From positions 1 through 16,622 of the forward strand of contig UZAE01000933.1 in assembly GCA_900617975.1 (NCBI GenBank): DNA of 16,622 nucleotides, in the 5' to 3' direction. Under the pieces are notes generated by a model that was not told the origin of the DNA, made no database searches, and saw only the letters and a list, made by a program, of their open reading frames with translations. A program made the translations under genes and the position numbers. How positions within the stretch are numbered: the stretch's first letter is position 1; every line of letters begins with the position of its first letter. Origin of the DNA: Rodentolepis nana (lineage: Eukaryota > Platyhelminthes > Cestoda > Cyclophyllidea > Hymenolepididae). This document shows positions 1 through 7,570 of this stretch, piece by piece.

Positions 1-50
1 GAAAGAAGATAGAAAATATTGGTTTTCATAAGTAAACCTTTTTGTCAGTG

Positions 51-65
51 CTTATATCCCATTAT
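51..65. repeat. Target-site duplication, left copy (SINE copy 1)
   Basis: The 15-bp sequence CTTATATCCCATTAT occurs here and again, perfectly, at 387-401. The two copies exactly bracket the retroposon at 66-386. A perfect direct repeat of this length next to a short-repeat tail is the usual footprint of target-primed reverse transcription. Confidence 0.9.
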
Positions 66-386
66 TTATTTATTTATTTCAAATGGCAGGCGTTATGATA
101 GGTATCATTAGCCCTTTAGCTGACTTCGTGCTTCACAGAAAGGAAGATGAACATCCAAGTGGTAAAAAGTCGAGAGGGGGACAGAATAATGATTCACAGA
201 CGTAAAAGAGACAGACAGACACAAAGGTAGAAAAAAGGTGAGTACTGTTTAATTAGAAGAATATGAATTGCGGCGGGATCTTGGTAGTTTGAAGTCAGAA
301 GTCAACTGCCAGTTAATAGACTTTTTTGCCGTATGAGTATACGTTGCCCAGGGAGCACCACGTGGAGGTAAGTCTATCGCACACCC
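66..386 (-). mobile_element. SINE-like retroposon, copy 1 (full length)
   Basis: A 321-bp element that reads 5' to 3' on the minus strand. It starts at 386 with GGGGTGTGCGATAGAC and ends at 66 in an (AAAT)n-like tail. Perfect 15-bp target-site duplications flank it. It matches the copies at 1179, 5846 and 16393 along its length: a 5' block with the CCACGTGG palindrome and CCTGGGCAACGTATACTC, a hairpin (GGTAGTT at 283-289 against AACTGCC at 304-310, with one C/A mismatch), a pyrimidine-rich middle (purine-rich as printed on the plus strand), and a 3' block containing GGGCTAATGATA. No long ORF and no clear pol III A or B box were seen, so its origin (tRNA, 5S, 7SL or LINE tail) is unknown. The CCTGGGCAAC string resembles the 3' end of 7SL RNA, but only over 10 nt. 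The loop of its central hairpin is 14 nt, as in copy 4. Confidence 0.85.
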
Positions 387-401
387 CTTATATCCCATTA
401 T
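387..401. repeat. Target-site duplication, right copy (SINE copy 1)
   Basis: Perfect second copy of the 15-mer at 51-65. It directly abuts the GGGGTG 5' end of the element, which fixes that terminus to the base. Confidence 0.9.
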
Positions 402-1169
402 ACAATAATGCTTTTATGCTCTTAGTAAGTTTTTTACGTTGATAAATGACAAATTTTGAAATAAATTAATGAATATTGTGCGAAGTTAAAAAAGTTCAAA
501 CAGTCAAATGATCCACACATAAACTGGAATTTTTCAACTATATCTAATTTTTATACCTATTTATTTTGCTGTTGAATAAAACAAATTTAACCCGCTTGTC
601 AGAATCCGATTTGAAAAGGCAAAGAAAAATTCGCAAAATCACTTAGAATTCATGAATTTTGTAAAAGTGAGCGAAAAAGTGTCATTGTCGAAACGCCAGA
701 AAGAGGAGCCCATATTCCGCGAAATAAAGCATTCCACTATCTAGTTTAAATAGGATTTTGACCAATGTTTTGGTTCCTACACGTTCATAAACCAGCATCC
801 GTTGTTATTTTTAACTATTGTCACAATAGTGTATTGCCTTTACAACACTTTGTAATTGAGAATTTAATGCTTCTCCTCTGAGATGCCAATTGTCATTACC
901 ACTTGATTAACGCCCAAAATATCAAAGTAATGCTCGTTTGCACACCGAGGATCTGAATGAAATTTCAGTTAGAAGCACAGATTGTTGTGATCTTTTAATG
1001 TCTAATTGTATAATTATGGAAGAGAGAGAGAGAGATAGAAGTAGGCCTGGACCCGTATGAGGAAAGTTCAGTACCTAGGATGATCATGGATGGTTTACTC
1101 GAAATCTTATTGCATAAAACGCGGATCTTCTTTCGAATCATCCTCAGTGCAATATATCGATCGGATTTT
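402..1169. other. Non-coding stretch between SINE copies 1 and 2
   Basis: No convincing gene. It holds a perfect small palindrome at 815-829 (CTATTGT, one base, ACAATAG) and a short (GA)n run near 1020-1035. Reading frames here are short and broken, with no coding character. Confidence 0.6.
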
Positions 1170-1178
1170 ATGTCGCCG
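1170..1178. repeat. Probable decayed target-site duplication (SINE copy 2, left)
   Basis: ATGTCGCCG here matches ATGTCACCG at 1473-1481 in 8 of 9 positions, on either side of SINE copy 2. One mismatch suggests an older insertion than copies 1 and 3. Confidence 0.5.
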
Positions 1179-1472
1179 TGCGATAGACTTACCTCCACGT
1201 GGTGCACCCTGGGCAACGTATACTCAAACGGCGAAAAGTCTATTACCTGGCAGTTGACTTCAAACTACCATGACCCCACTGTATGTCATATTCGTCTACT
1301 TTCACAGTACTCATCCCACCTTTTTTCCGCCTTATCTACCTTCGTCTTTGAAACTCTCTTCTGTTCCTCTCCCCCTCTTGAATTTTTTACACTTTGATGT
1401 TCCTTCCCCTCTGTGAAGACTGAAGTCAACTAATGATAACAATCAAAACGTCTGCCATTTGATATAATAATA
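1179..1472 (+). mobile_element. SINE-like retroposon, copy 2
   Basis: Plus-strand copy that starts at GTGCGATAGACTT, so it lacks the first few bases of the GGGGTG end, and finishes in an (ATA)n tail, GATATAATAATAAT. It keeps the outer stem (ATAGACTT at 1183-1190 with AAGTCTAT at 1236-1243), the CCACGTGG palindrome, and the central hairpin GGCAGTT / AACTACC (1249-1255 and 1263-1269) with a 7-nt loop and one C/A mismatch. It also has a perfect 11-bp long-range inverted repeat, AGTTGACTTCA at 1252-1262 with TGAAGTCAACT at 1421-1431. An open frame through the element (about 1080-1397) has no protein character and is taken as chance. Confidence 0.8.
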
Positions 1473-1481
1473 ATGTCACCG
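1473..1481. repeat. Probable decayed target-site duplication (SINE copy 2, right)
   Basis: ATGTCACCG, 8 of 9 bases shared with 1170-1178, directly after the (ATA)n tail of copy 2. Confidence 0.5.
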
Positions 1482-2162
1482 CGCCCTTGTTATTATACGC
1501 TCAGTATTTCAATTAAAATTTCAGAATTACAGGCATCTACGTTAAAAGTTGCTCTAGAAATTCACGATGAAAATTATATACTAGGTCATGGTTTTTTATT
1601 CTTTCCAACCATTACTGTCCTCACTAATATTCTGTGTATATAATAGAGCTATTGTTTGAACAACACTCTACCTTCATCTCAAAAGATCCTTGCACTACAG
1701 AGAAAGTATCTGGCAAAACAGAAGAAACTTGACCACATGTTGCCGTTGAATTTCACGTGAAGTCGCGATACACCTACCTGAGGGGGGGCATTCTGAATCC
1801 CGGGTGCAAGTTTTGCTTGACAGGTTTAACTACATACCTGACAAGTATATTTTACACTGACGATGGTAGGTTTATCAAAAAAACATTTATAGTCCTCAGA
1901 TGTGCATGAAAATGAAGAACTTAAAATATAATTTAATTTAATATATATGCGTAAATTAAATCAAATATCGTTCCTCTGAAAGATTAAATCGCAGATTTAA
2001 AAACTCTTGTGAGTTTAATTACTCTAATTGAGTAGTAATTAAACTAGACACGCATTTTTAACAGTATTTGAACATAAGTTTATGTAAATTAATAGAGCAT
2101 TTCAAACAATAAAACAAATATAAAGTAAAAAAATTATTCGAAGTTGTGCTTATTTGTTGTTA
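1482..2162. other. AT-rich non-coding stretch downstream of the 256-aa gene
   Basis: No gene seen. Its one structured part is the hairpin run at 1931-2045, listed separately. The rest is plain AT-rich sequence with frequent stops in all frames. Confidence 0.6.
1931..2045. repeat. Run of four perfect AT-rich hairpins
   Basis: Four consecutive perfect inverted repeats: ATTTAATTTA / TAAATTAAAT (1931-1940, 1952-1961); TTAAATC / GATTTAA around 1984-2000 with a 3-nt loop; AAACTC / GAGTTT (2001-2006, 2011-2016) with a 4-nt loop; AGTTTAATTACT / AGTAATTAAACT (2012-2023, 2034-2045) with a 10-nt loop. The third and fourth overlap and cannot form together. AT-rich DNA gives chance palindromes, but 12-bp and 10-bp perfect arms with short loops within 115 bp stand out. 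The run could be a decayed miniature element, a structured RNA or a cruciform-prone site. Confidence 0.55.
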
Positions 2163-2168
2163 TTTAAT
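2163..2168 (-). terminator. Possible poly(A) signal (ATTAAA) of the 256-aa gene
   Basis: The minus strand reads ATTAAA about 76 nt after the TGA stop at 2244-2246. ATTAAA is the commonest variant of AATAAA, and I saw no AATAAA on this strand between 2000 and 2244. The match is short in AT-rich DNA, so support is weak. Confidence 0.35.
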
Positions 2169-2243
2169 TAGAAGTCTGGCCTAGCACAGGTAATCAAAGT
2201 CACGAACATTGCAATAATGGCATTTGTTAATCATAATAACCTT

Positions 2244-3014
2244 TCAAGATCGCAATTCAGAAACAAGATGTCTGCTATTACTGCGTTTGATACTCCTTCT
2301 ACTGTTGCTTGCTGATCTATTAACCTCAACGTCAATATCTTGCAATCTCGTAACGTAGGCTGCGTTGTTGTGTGCACTATGACCCATGTCACTTTGACTT
2401 ACATACATATTGTTGTTTGAACGCAGTGAGCGAGATCGATTCTTGGTCTTAATAGTGGAATGTTTCCTTTCCAATGATATGCCTCGAACATAGTTCCTAG
2501 GCTTAGAACCAGAAAATGACCCTGTGGTACGAGTTGGAAGCATTTTGCGTTGAATGGGAAAGGGAGAAGGCAGTGGCTCCCTATCAGGTTTGAGTGGAAT
2601 CGATAGAGTTGGTGGCTTAGGTTGTTGAGTTACTAAACCGTACTGTCTGATGTCATCCTCTTCTTCACAGGAAGACAGATGGGTAGGACATGAAGTTAGA
2701 GGCAGAGAGTATTTGTCCTTTTCATCATTCACGAATAGGCAGAGAGTATGAGGAACGAGGGATTTTTCCGAATATCTGTTTTTTGTTAAAGGATCTTTAT
2801 GGTTCTTACTCCTCTTCTGCTCCTTCTTCTTTCCATGAATTTCTTGCGTTTCGTAGTACGGTGCGAGTGGATATATCACCCATCGTCTTTCATCATCTAA
2901 CGAATCCTCTCTACTTGAATCGGAGTCATCAACTGGGACTTGAAAGTATGCTGAATACAAGTATCCATCTCGAGATTCTGTGATTTGATAAATCCGAGGC
3001 GAGGCACCTTTCAT
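2244..3014 (-). CDS. 256-aa disordered basic protein, function unknown
   Basis: An uninterrupted 256-codon frame, long for AT-rich DNA and clearly protein-like in composition. Order: an aromatic N-terminus (GYLYSAYFQVPV, about 17-28); an acidic Asp/Ser/Glu block (29-43); a short hydrophobic segment (WVIYPLAPYY, 45-54); a Lys/Arg-rich stretch (62-80); a second acidic patch (EEEDD, 117-121); a Pro-rich part (131-153); and a Ser/Arg-rich tail (181-256) with RS/SR pairs such as KNRSRSLRS and SNSRRSIKRSNSR. No signal peptide, membrane helix or known domain was seen. The ATG is chosen because an in-frame TGA lies 6 nt upstream. A TTTCTAAG acceptor-like sequence ends at 3023, 8 nt before the ATG, and could be a cis- or trans-splice site. 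The RS-rich tail suggests a nuclear or nucleic-acid-associated protein, which is inference only. Confidence 0.75.
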   Translation of the reverse strand: MKGASPRIYQITESRDGYLYSAYFQVPVDDSDSSREDSLDDERRWVIYPLAPYYETQEIHGKKKEQKRSKNHKDPLTKNRYSEKSLVPHTLCLFVNDEKDKYSLPLTSCPTHLSSCEEEDDIRQYGLVTQQPKPPTLSIPLKPDREPLPSPFPIQRKMLPTRTTGSFSGSKPRNYVRGISLERKHSTIKTKNRSRSLRSNNNMYVSQSDMGHSAHNNAAYVTRLQDIDVEVNRSASNSRRSIKRSNSRHLVSELRS

Positions 3015-4073
3015 TCTTCACTCTTAGAAATGTATGTGCGCGAGTTGTGTGCGCTTGTATAATTGAGAATTCATGAACTCATTATCAAGCAGCTTATTAC
3101 TCAAACCACTAATACCTTATCGACTTTCACGTGGAGGTAACTGACGAAAGCTTCTTGCTATTGTGAATGATCAACATCCAATCAGTCCACACCTCAAATA
3201 TTAAGTGGCAATTTATTTTATTGCAACAATAACATTGAGCCTTTATCTAATAAGTAAACAAATTTTTGTTTTTGTAAAAGATTCTTCTAAATTAGTCTAC
3301 TCATATTTTTTAGCAAACATGCAATAAAATATCTAAAGGAATAATATAGGACAAAACCATAAACTAAAAGGGTTTGTTCATTAAATTTTCAGACGAAACA
3401 TCTAATTAGACGTTCCTAATTCCTACAATAACCGACTGTTGTAAATAAGTATTTTTTGCTTTCAAAATAATTAACTTGATTGGAGGTTAGGTAGAGGTAA
3501 ATTTACAAGACGGAAAAGGGTTTATTTGTGCAGAAATTCCAATGGGTTTGAATTTACTCTACCATAGTTTGATTACCAATTGTCATTTCTATTAATTATT
3601 ATTGATTTTTATCTGTGAAGAAGTTGGTAATCTTTACCAGTTAATCTTGTTAAACTAGTACAATTATATTAGCATACTCGGTTATGCAATTAATAGTGAG
3701 GGATCCTTTTTAGGAAACATGGTATTGGAAACAGCCTATCGCTCTATAAGACCGGATTTTAATAATAAATGCTCATTAGTTCCCTCCTTGTTCTTGATAA
3801 TTTATACTACCGGCTTATAATCGCGATTAAAAGCTAGCAATGTTTTCATTACCATCGTGTTAAACAATTAACTTAAACTAACAAAAATAAGCAGAATTGA
3901 TTGCAATTACTTGTGTTGTTAGCATTAAATAAACGTAATAATCAAAAGTAATACAATTAGATTTGTCAAAAAAAGTTGTATTTTAATAAGATAATAGGCA
4001 ATTTGGAAATAAACAAGCCAGTATTTGCAAAACTACTATGATTATCAAAGTGGATTGGGAAAGAGTATATTGA
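3015..4073. other. Intergenic region between the 256-aa and 170-aa genes
   Basis: Contains the presumed 5' region of the 256-aa gene and the 3' region of the 170-aa gene. An E-box palindrome CACGTG sits at 3128-3133, about 115 nt upstream of the 256-aa ATG, inside a 13-bp match to the retroposon. A perfect 9-bp inverted repeat (GATTACCAA at 3571-3579, TTGGTAATC at 3624-3632) is present. Nothing coding was recognised. Confidence 0.6.
3982..3987 (-). terminator. Possible poly(A) signal (ATTAAA) of the 170-aa gene
   Basis: The minus strand reads ATTAAA about 87 nt after the TAA stop at 4074-4076, a spacing similar to that proposed for the 256-aa gene. Weak on its own. Confidence 0.35.
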
Positions 4074-4634
4074 TTAATGTTTTCCTCTATATGAAGGGTA
4101 GGGCTTCTTGCAGCGTTTATCATATCCATCTCCATAACCCCCACCTCTGCAAGAACACATATCTGCACTCGGTCTGCCCATTGTCTTCGTCCCTCCTCCC
4201 ATTGTAAAAGGATTACCACATTCTGGCCTTGGGAATTGCATCATCGGTCCACCAGGACACCCAGGACCTCCGGGACCCCCTGGACCGCAACCGCACCCTC
4301 CACCACACCCTCCACCTCTCTGCCGTTCTTGGGATCTGTTGTGGTTCCTTTTCGAGCAGCAGTCCTCACAAGGTTTCTGTGCAGAGTATCGGTAGTAATC
4401 TGCAATCTGACCCGTCTTCTTATTCCTCAATCTATGACGAACAATCTGAGGTGGTGGCACGCCACGTCGACAGCTTTCACAATCCGAGTAACTTCCATCA
4501 GAATAGTCGCAATCATCTATGTTAGGGATAGTTAATTTGCTCCGAGTGTGCAATTATAACATACCTCTAAATCCTCCTCCATAGTCGTAATGATGAAATG
4601 AAGTTGGGCGTTTGAAAAAGCGTCGTTCTCCCAT
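4074..4634 (-). CDS. 170-aa Cys/Gly/Pro-rich protein, two exons, function unknown
   Basis: Two exons, join(4565-4634, 4074-4516) on the minus strand; 513 nt including TAA, giving 170 residues. The 48-nt intron (4517-4564) runs from GTATGT to CTAACATAG in phase 1, splitting Asp24. Retaining it stops the frame after a few codons. The ATG at 4634 follows an in-frame TAA 24 codons upstream. The N-terminus has no signal peptide (MGERRFFKRP). Residues 24-39 are Asp/Ser/Tyr/Cys-rich with a CxxC (36-39). Next come a basic stretch, a CEDCC cluster (73-77), a Gly/Cys run (91-100), a collagen-like Gly-Pro segment (101-114), CSC (144-146) and a basic Tyr/Lys-rich end. There are 14 cysteines in all. The composition suggests a disulfide-crosslinked or metal-binding structural protein such as a hook, eggshell or sperm protein. 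That is inference; no family was recognised. Confidence 0.75.
4517..4564 (-). other. 48-nt intron of the 170-aa gene
   Basis: Donor AGAG|GTATGT at 4564 and acceptor CCCTAACATAG| at 4517, with a branch-point-like CTAAC close to the acceptor. Removing it joins the frame exactly and supplies an ATG to an exon that otherwise has no in-frame ATG near its 5' end. Confidence 0.75.
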
Positions 4635-4650
4635 AGCGAGCTGTGTGCAT
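4565..4650 (-). promoter_or_regulatory. Upstream ORF overlapping the start of the 170-aa gene
   Basis: An ATG at 4650-4648 lies 16 nt upstream of the main ATG in another frame and runs 27 codons to a TAG inside exon 1. If the transcript includes it, initiation there would lower translation of the main frame. A TATATC motif near 4680 would place a transcription start close to 4650, so the upstream ATG may or may not be in the mRNA. Confidence 0.3.
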
Positions 4651-5834
4651 GCGGGGTCAGGGAGGATTTTGAAGATATATCTATCAGCCTGCCAGTCGTC
4701 TTACGAGTTTACGGCGAACCATTGGGAGTTGATAGTTAGTAATCTGCGCTTGCAGGTAATGCTCTCACGGTATTAAAGCCTAATTAAATTGATTTGTGCG
4801 TCTGTGTGTGCGTGTGAAGTAGCTTCAGATTTAAACTGAATTTTGGAAGTGGGAGATGAATGAAATATTTGTACTTACGACTTCCCTTACTAGCGCTTAA
4901 TAATTAGAGATATTTAGTATTAAAGACTTTAGCTGAATTAAAATGTGCCACAAATATCTAAGTCTGGGAATAAATAAGGCGTATGAGAAAAATTATTTGT
5001 GATGGTGACCTATTTCCAACAAGGCTATGATAATTTGGGTTTGGCACAAAAATAAGATGCACTACCTACTGAAATCCATTTCAGTCCCCATTTATTTGAA
5101 ATAAATTTTACGGAAGAAAGTTCATTACCAAAATCCGTTCTTATAAACGTTACTGGTGAAAAACATTGTTACTCACACAAAGACAAAAATAAAGACTTAT
5201 CGTGTTTCCTTAGGTAAATAAGAGTTTCAATGCGGAATAAACTTCAAAATTTGTTCATCACTTCTTTGGAAGTGTGTTGTCGTGTTATATTAGCTATTTC
5301 ACCTTTACTCCACATTCTGTTTGAGAGACCTTAATCTTTCCGCATTTGTTACTCTTGAGTTATTATAAAAAATTCCTCTATTTTGATCAAAAGAAATAGC
5401 TCCCTTTAAAATGTTAAGGTTACTAAAAGTGCCCATACCAAACAATAGCTGTTTTAGCTTAAGTGAAGTACAACCTATTTTATAATAAAAAAATAGAGAG
5501 TGTTTGTGAAATGCTTGTTAAGACTAACCTCATATTCCTCATTCAACAATCTTCATTCAAAAAACTAATCGACCATTAACAGAAATTCATATATTAATAA
5601 AGTAAGTCAATGCTTATTTATAGGGCTAAACTAGATTGTACTCTTCGGACAAACGAATGTCTAGCAATCAGAGATATAATTAAGGGGTAGGATGAAGAGG
5701 TGATAGAGGATGATTCCACTACCTGTTCTCTACGTAGATCAAATGTCAATGTGCTGAAATTGTTTTGCTGATGTCTCACTTTTTTAGTATAGTGACCCAC
5801 ATTGGCAATACACTTTGTGGTGTTTTAACTATTT
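4635..5834. other. Intergenic region upstream of the 170-aa gene
   Basis: The first ~120 bp are the likely promoter side of the 170-aa gene: a TATATC-like motif near 4680 and an inverted CCAAT (ATTGG in CCATTGGG, near 4730). Two tight hairpins sit side by side: ACTGAAAT / ATTTCAGT at 5068-5085 with a 2-nt loop, and ATTTATTT / AAATAAAT at about 5091-5108. Only short, chance-like reading frames were seen. Confidence 0.55.
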
Positions 5835-5845
5835 ATATCATTCAT
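5835..5845. repeat. Target-site duplication, left copy (SINE copy 3)
   Basis: ATATCATTCAT here is repeated perfectly at 6181-6191, exactly flanking the retroposon at 5846-6180. Confidence 0.85.
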
Positions 5846-6180
5846 GGGGTGCGCGATAGACTTACCTCTATGTGATGCGCCCTGGTCAACGTATACTCAT
5901 ATGGCAATAAACGTCTATAAACCGGCAGTTGATTTCAAACTGCCATGACTCGACTGTATGTCATATTCGACCACTTCCACACTACTCACATTACCTTTTT
6001 CTCTATTTTCGTGTCTGTCTCCCTTTTACATCTATGGATCACACTTCTGTTCTCCCCACCCCCCCCCATCCCCCATCTAATTTTTGTGACATTGATGTTC
6101 CTCACCTCTCTGTGTAGCCCGAAGGCAACCAAAGGGCTAATGATAACTATCATAAAGCCTACAACTTTGATATAGTAATA
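5846..6180 (+). mobile_element. SINE-like retroposon, copy 3 (full length)
   Basis: A 335-bp plus-strand copy that begins GGGGTGCGCGATAGACTTACC, the same first six bases as copy 1, and ends GATATAGTAATA. Perfect 11-bp target-site duplications flank it. It is the most diverged copy in the 5' block: the CCACGTGG palindrome has become CTATGTGA. Its central hairpin, however, is fully paired (GGCAGTT at 5924-5930 with AACTGCC at 5938-5944, 7-nt loop). It has a C-rich run near 6055-6075 and the conserved GGGCTAATGATAACTATCAT block near its 3' end. Confidence 0.85.
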
Positions 6181-6191
6181 ATATCATTCAT
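6181..6191. repeat. Target-site duplication, right copy (SINE copy 3)
   Basis: Perfect second copy of ATATCATTCAT (5835-5845), directly after the element's ATA-repeat tail. Confidence 0.85.
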
Positions 6192-6491
6192 TCAGCTAAA
6201 ATACACGTAAAAATCCAGCAAGAGAAGTCCTTGATGATTGTGTTTCCGCTGATGTGACAAAAGCCATGTCATTCTTTTCCCAAATATGATAGCAGCCATG
6301 CAATTAATGTCACTGGAAAATCAATCCATGGAGGATTTTGGGAGTACAAAATTAGCTATCGTTACCTCAGCTCAGGCGAATAATTATTCGATTACACGCG
6401 TTTCTTCTTTAAAACGCCTTCGTGTCGATGTGTGAACAGCCTCAAGAACATTTTCAACCTGTTTATAGGGTAATTGCATAATGAAGGTCCT
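6192..6491. other. Non-coding gap between SINE copy 3 and the inverted repeat
   Basis: No gene or repeat recognised. The minus-strand open frame of the left arm of the inverted repeat runs out through this stretch to 6384, but the part outside the arm has no counterpart beyond the right arm. Confidence 0.5.
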
Positions 6492-7232
6492 TATGGAGCG
6501 TACAACGCTATCACCGCTGAACAAAGGAATCTCATGCGCACTCAGACAGGCTCGAAGGTGCGTCGTGTTACTTGTCGAGTAGGGAGTAAGTGCGTCGTGA
6601 GTGTGGAGAACACCCAACCAACTGCCAATCAATATTCCTGCTTGGTTTGGCAAACCCATCATCGTAAAATGATGACTCAGCCCCCTGTCTGTAACATCCA
6701 CATCCACAGTAGACGTAGTTCGCGTTATACGTCTATTTCCTTCATAGCTTTGCGGTAGCTTAGGTAATTTTGGGAGCCCTGAAGAATTAAGAGATATTAC
6801 CATAGAGATTACTTTGCCTAAGTCCAGGCCTATTAGTGGAGTGATCAGCTACAACATATTGCAAAGTTAATGAATCGCGGATTCGAGCTGCTTATCCGGG
6901 GTAGTTACAAGGTTTCAATTTCAAAATAACTAGACACTTTATCTCTCCTCGTCTTTATTTTCAATTGCTTCAACTAAATAAATGCGATATTTTCATTTAT
7001 GAATACTTGCGTCTTAATCATACTAGGAGTTGCTATCATTCCTTGAATGATGACCTTAAGGTTTAATTGTCACTATACTGTTACTTTTATTATAATTTAT
7101 AACCTAAGGTAAGGCAAAAAGATAGACAGATTTTAATAATCTGAAAACTAGTAAAATTTAAAGAAATTCCAAATGGCTTTGGGAAAGAAGGAATAAGAAC
7201 CAAGACATGGTATTGTAAGAATCTTTCAAAAT
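6492..7232 (+). repeat. Large inverted repeat, left arm
   Basis: 6501-6889 is identical, reverse-complemented and without gaps, to 7655-8043 (389 bp). Homology fades with several mismatches out to 6492. After 6889 the arms part: the left carries 281 bp (6890-7170) where the right has 22 bp (7633-7654). Pairing then resumes at 7171-7232 against 7571-7632 with roughly eight differences and a small indel. Both strands of the arm are open over much of its length: an outward-facing frame on minus covering 6384-6803, and one on plus covering 6474-6758. Neither product was recognised. A 198-bp segment, 6499-6696, has LTR-like ends on the minus strand (TGTTACA to TGTACG). Confidence 0.85.
6890..7170. 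other. Segment unique to the left arm (insertion or replacement)
   Basis: 281 bp that interrupt the left arm; the right arm has only 22 bp at the matching point. No target-site duplication, terminal repeat or coding frame was found, so it may be an insertion into the left arm, a deletion in the right, or filler DNA from a rearrangement. Confidence 0.5.
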
Positions 7233-7570
7233 TCAAGATACCGTAAATAGTATTTGCCATTTATTTCCTCAAATATTTACCTGCCAATATATCATGACAG
7301 TTGACAACACAGTTTGGCAATATTTTTAGCTTCCCCAAAGCATTATGATCAAGCGCCTGAATAATCCGATCAAGGAATATTTATGCGCGTTCCAAAATAA
7401 ATCGAATCAGTTTCGACTGCACTAGTGGGAAAACTAGCACGAGGCTATCATCAACTAGTGATGAGCTCTGGAACCAAGGGATGCAAAGTCACTCCGAAGG
7501 AACTTGAACATTCACAGGTTTGAACAAGAAATGTAGGATTTGTAAGCGCATAGGGTGAATCAAAAGACCA
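7233..7570. other. Central spacer of the inverted repeat
   Basis: 338 bp of unique sequence between the inner arms. No coding frame or further repeat was recognised. Confidence 0.6.

Noticed and set aside
66..386. Possible hammerhead ribozyme in the retroposon, as in some flatworm repeats
   Set aside because: The core CTGANGA ... GAAA pattern is absent in all four copies; CTAATGATA in the 3' block does not fit.
1080..1397. 105-codon plus-strand frame over SINE copy 2
   Set aside because: It starts upstream of the element and runs through its non-coding pyrimidine-rich middle. The copy 3 frame with a similar HDSTVCHIR stretch reflects shared DNA, not selection.
2690..2983. 97-codon plus-strand frame opposite the 256-aa gene
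   Set aside because: Antisense shadow fully inside a longer, compositionally convincing minus-strand gene.
4229..4535. Two ~98-codon plus-strand frames opposite the 170-aa gene
   Set aside because: They are antisense shadows of the GC-rich Cys/Gly-coding exon and lack the spliced structure and start support of the minus-strand gene.
6384..6803. 139-codon open frame on the minus strand in the left arm of the inverted repeat, mirrored at 7741-8124 on plus
   Set aside because: The two frames are identical over ~102 residues only because the DNA is duplicated. Both strands are open there, no domain was recognised, and the frames diverge outside the arms. Treated as part of a repeat, not as genes.
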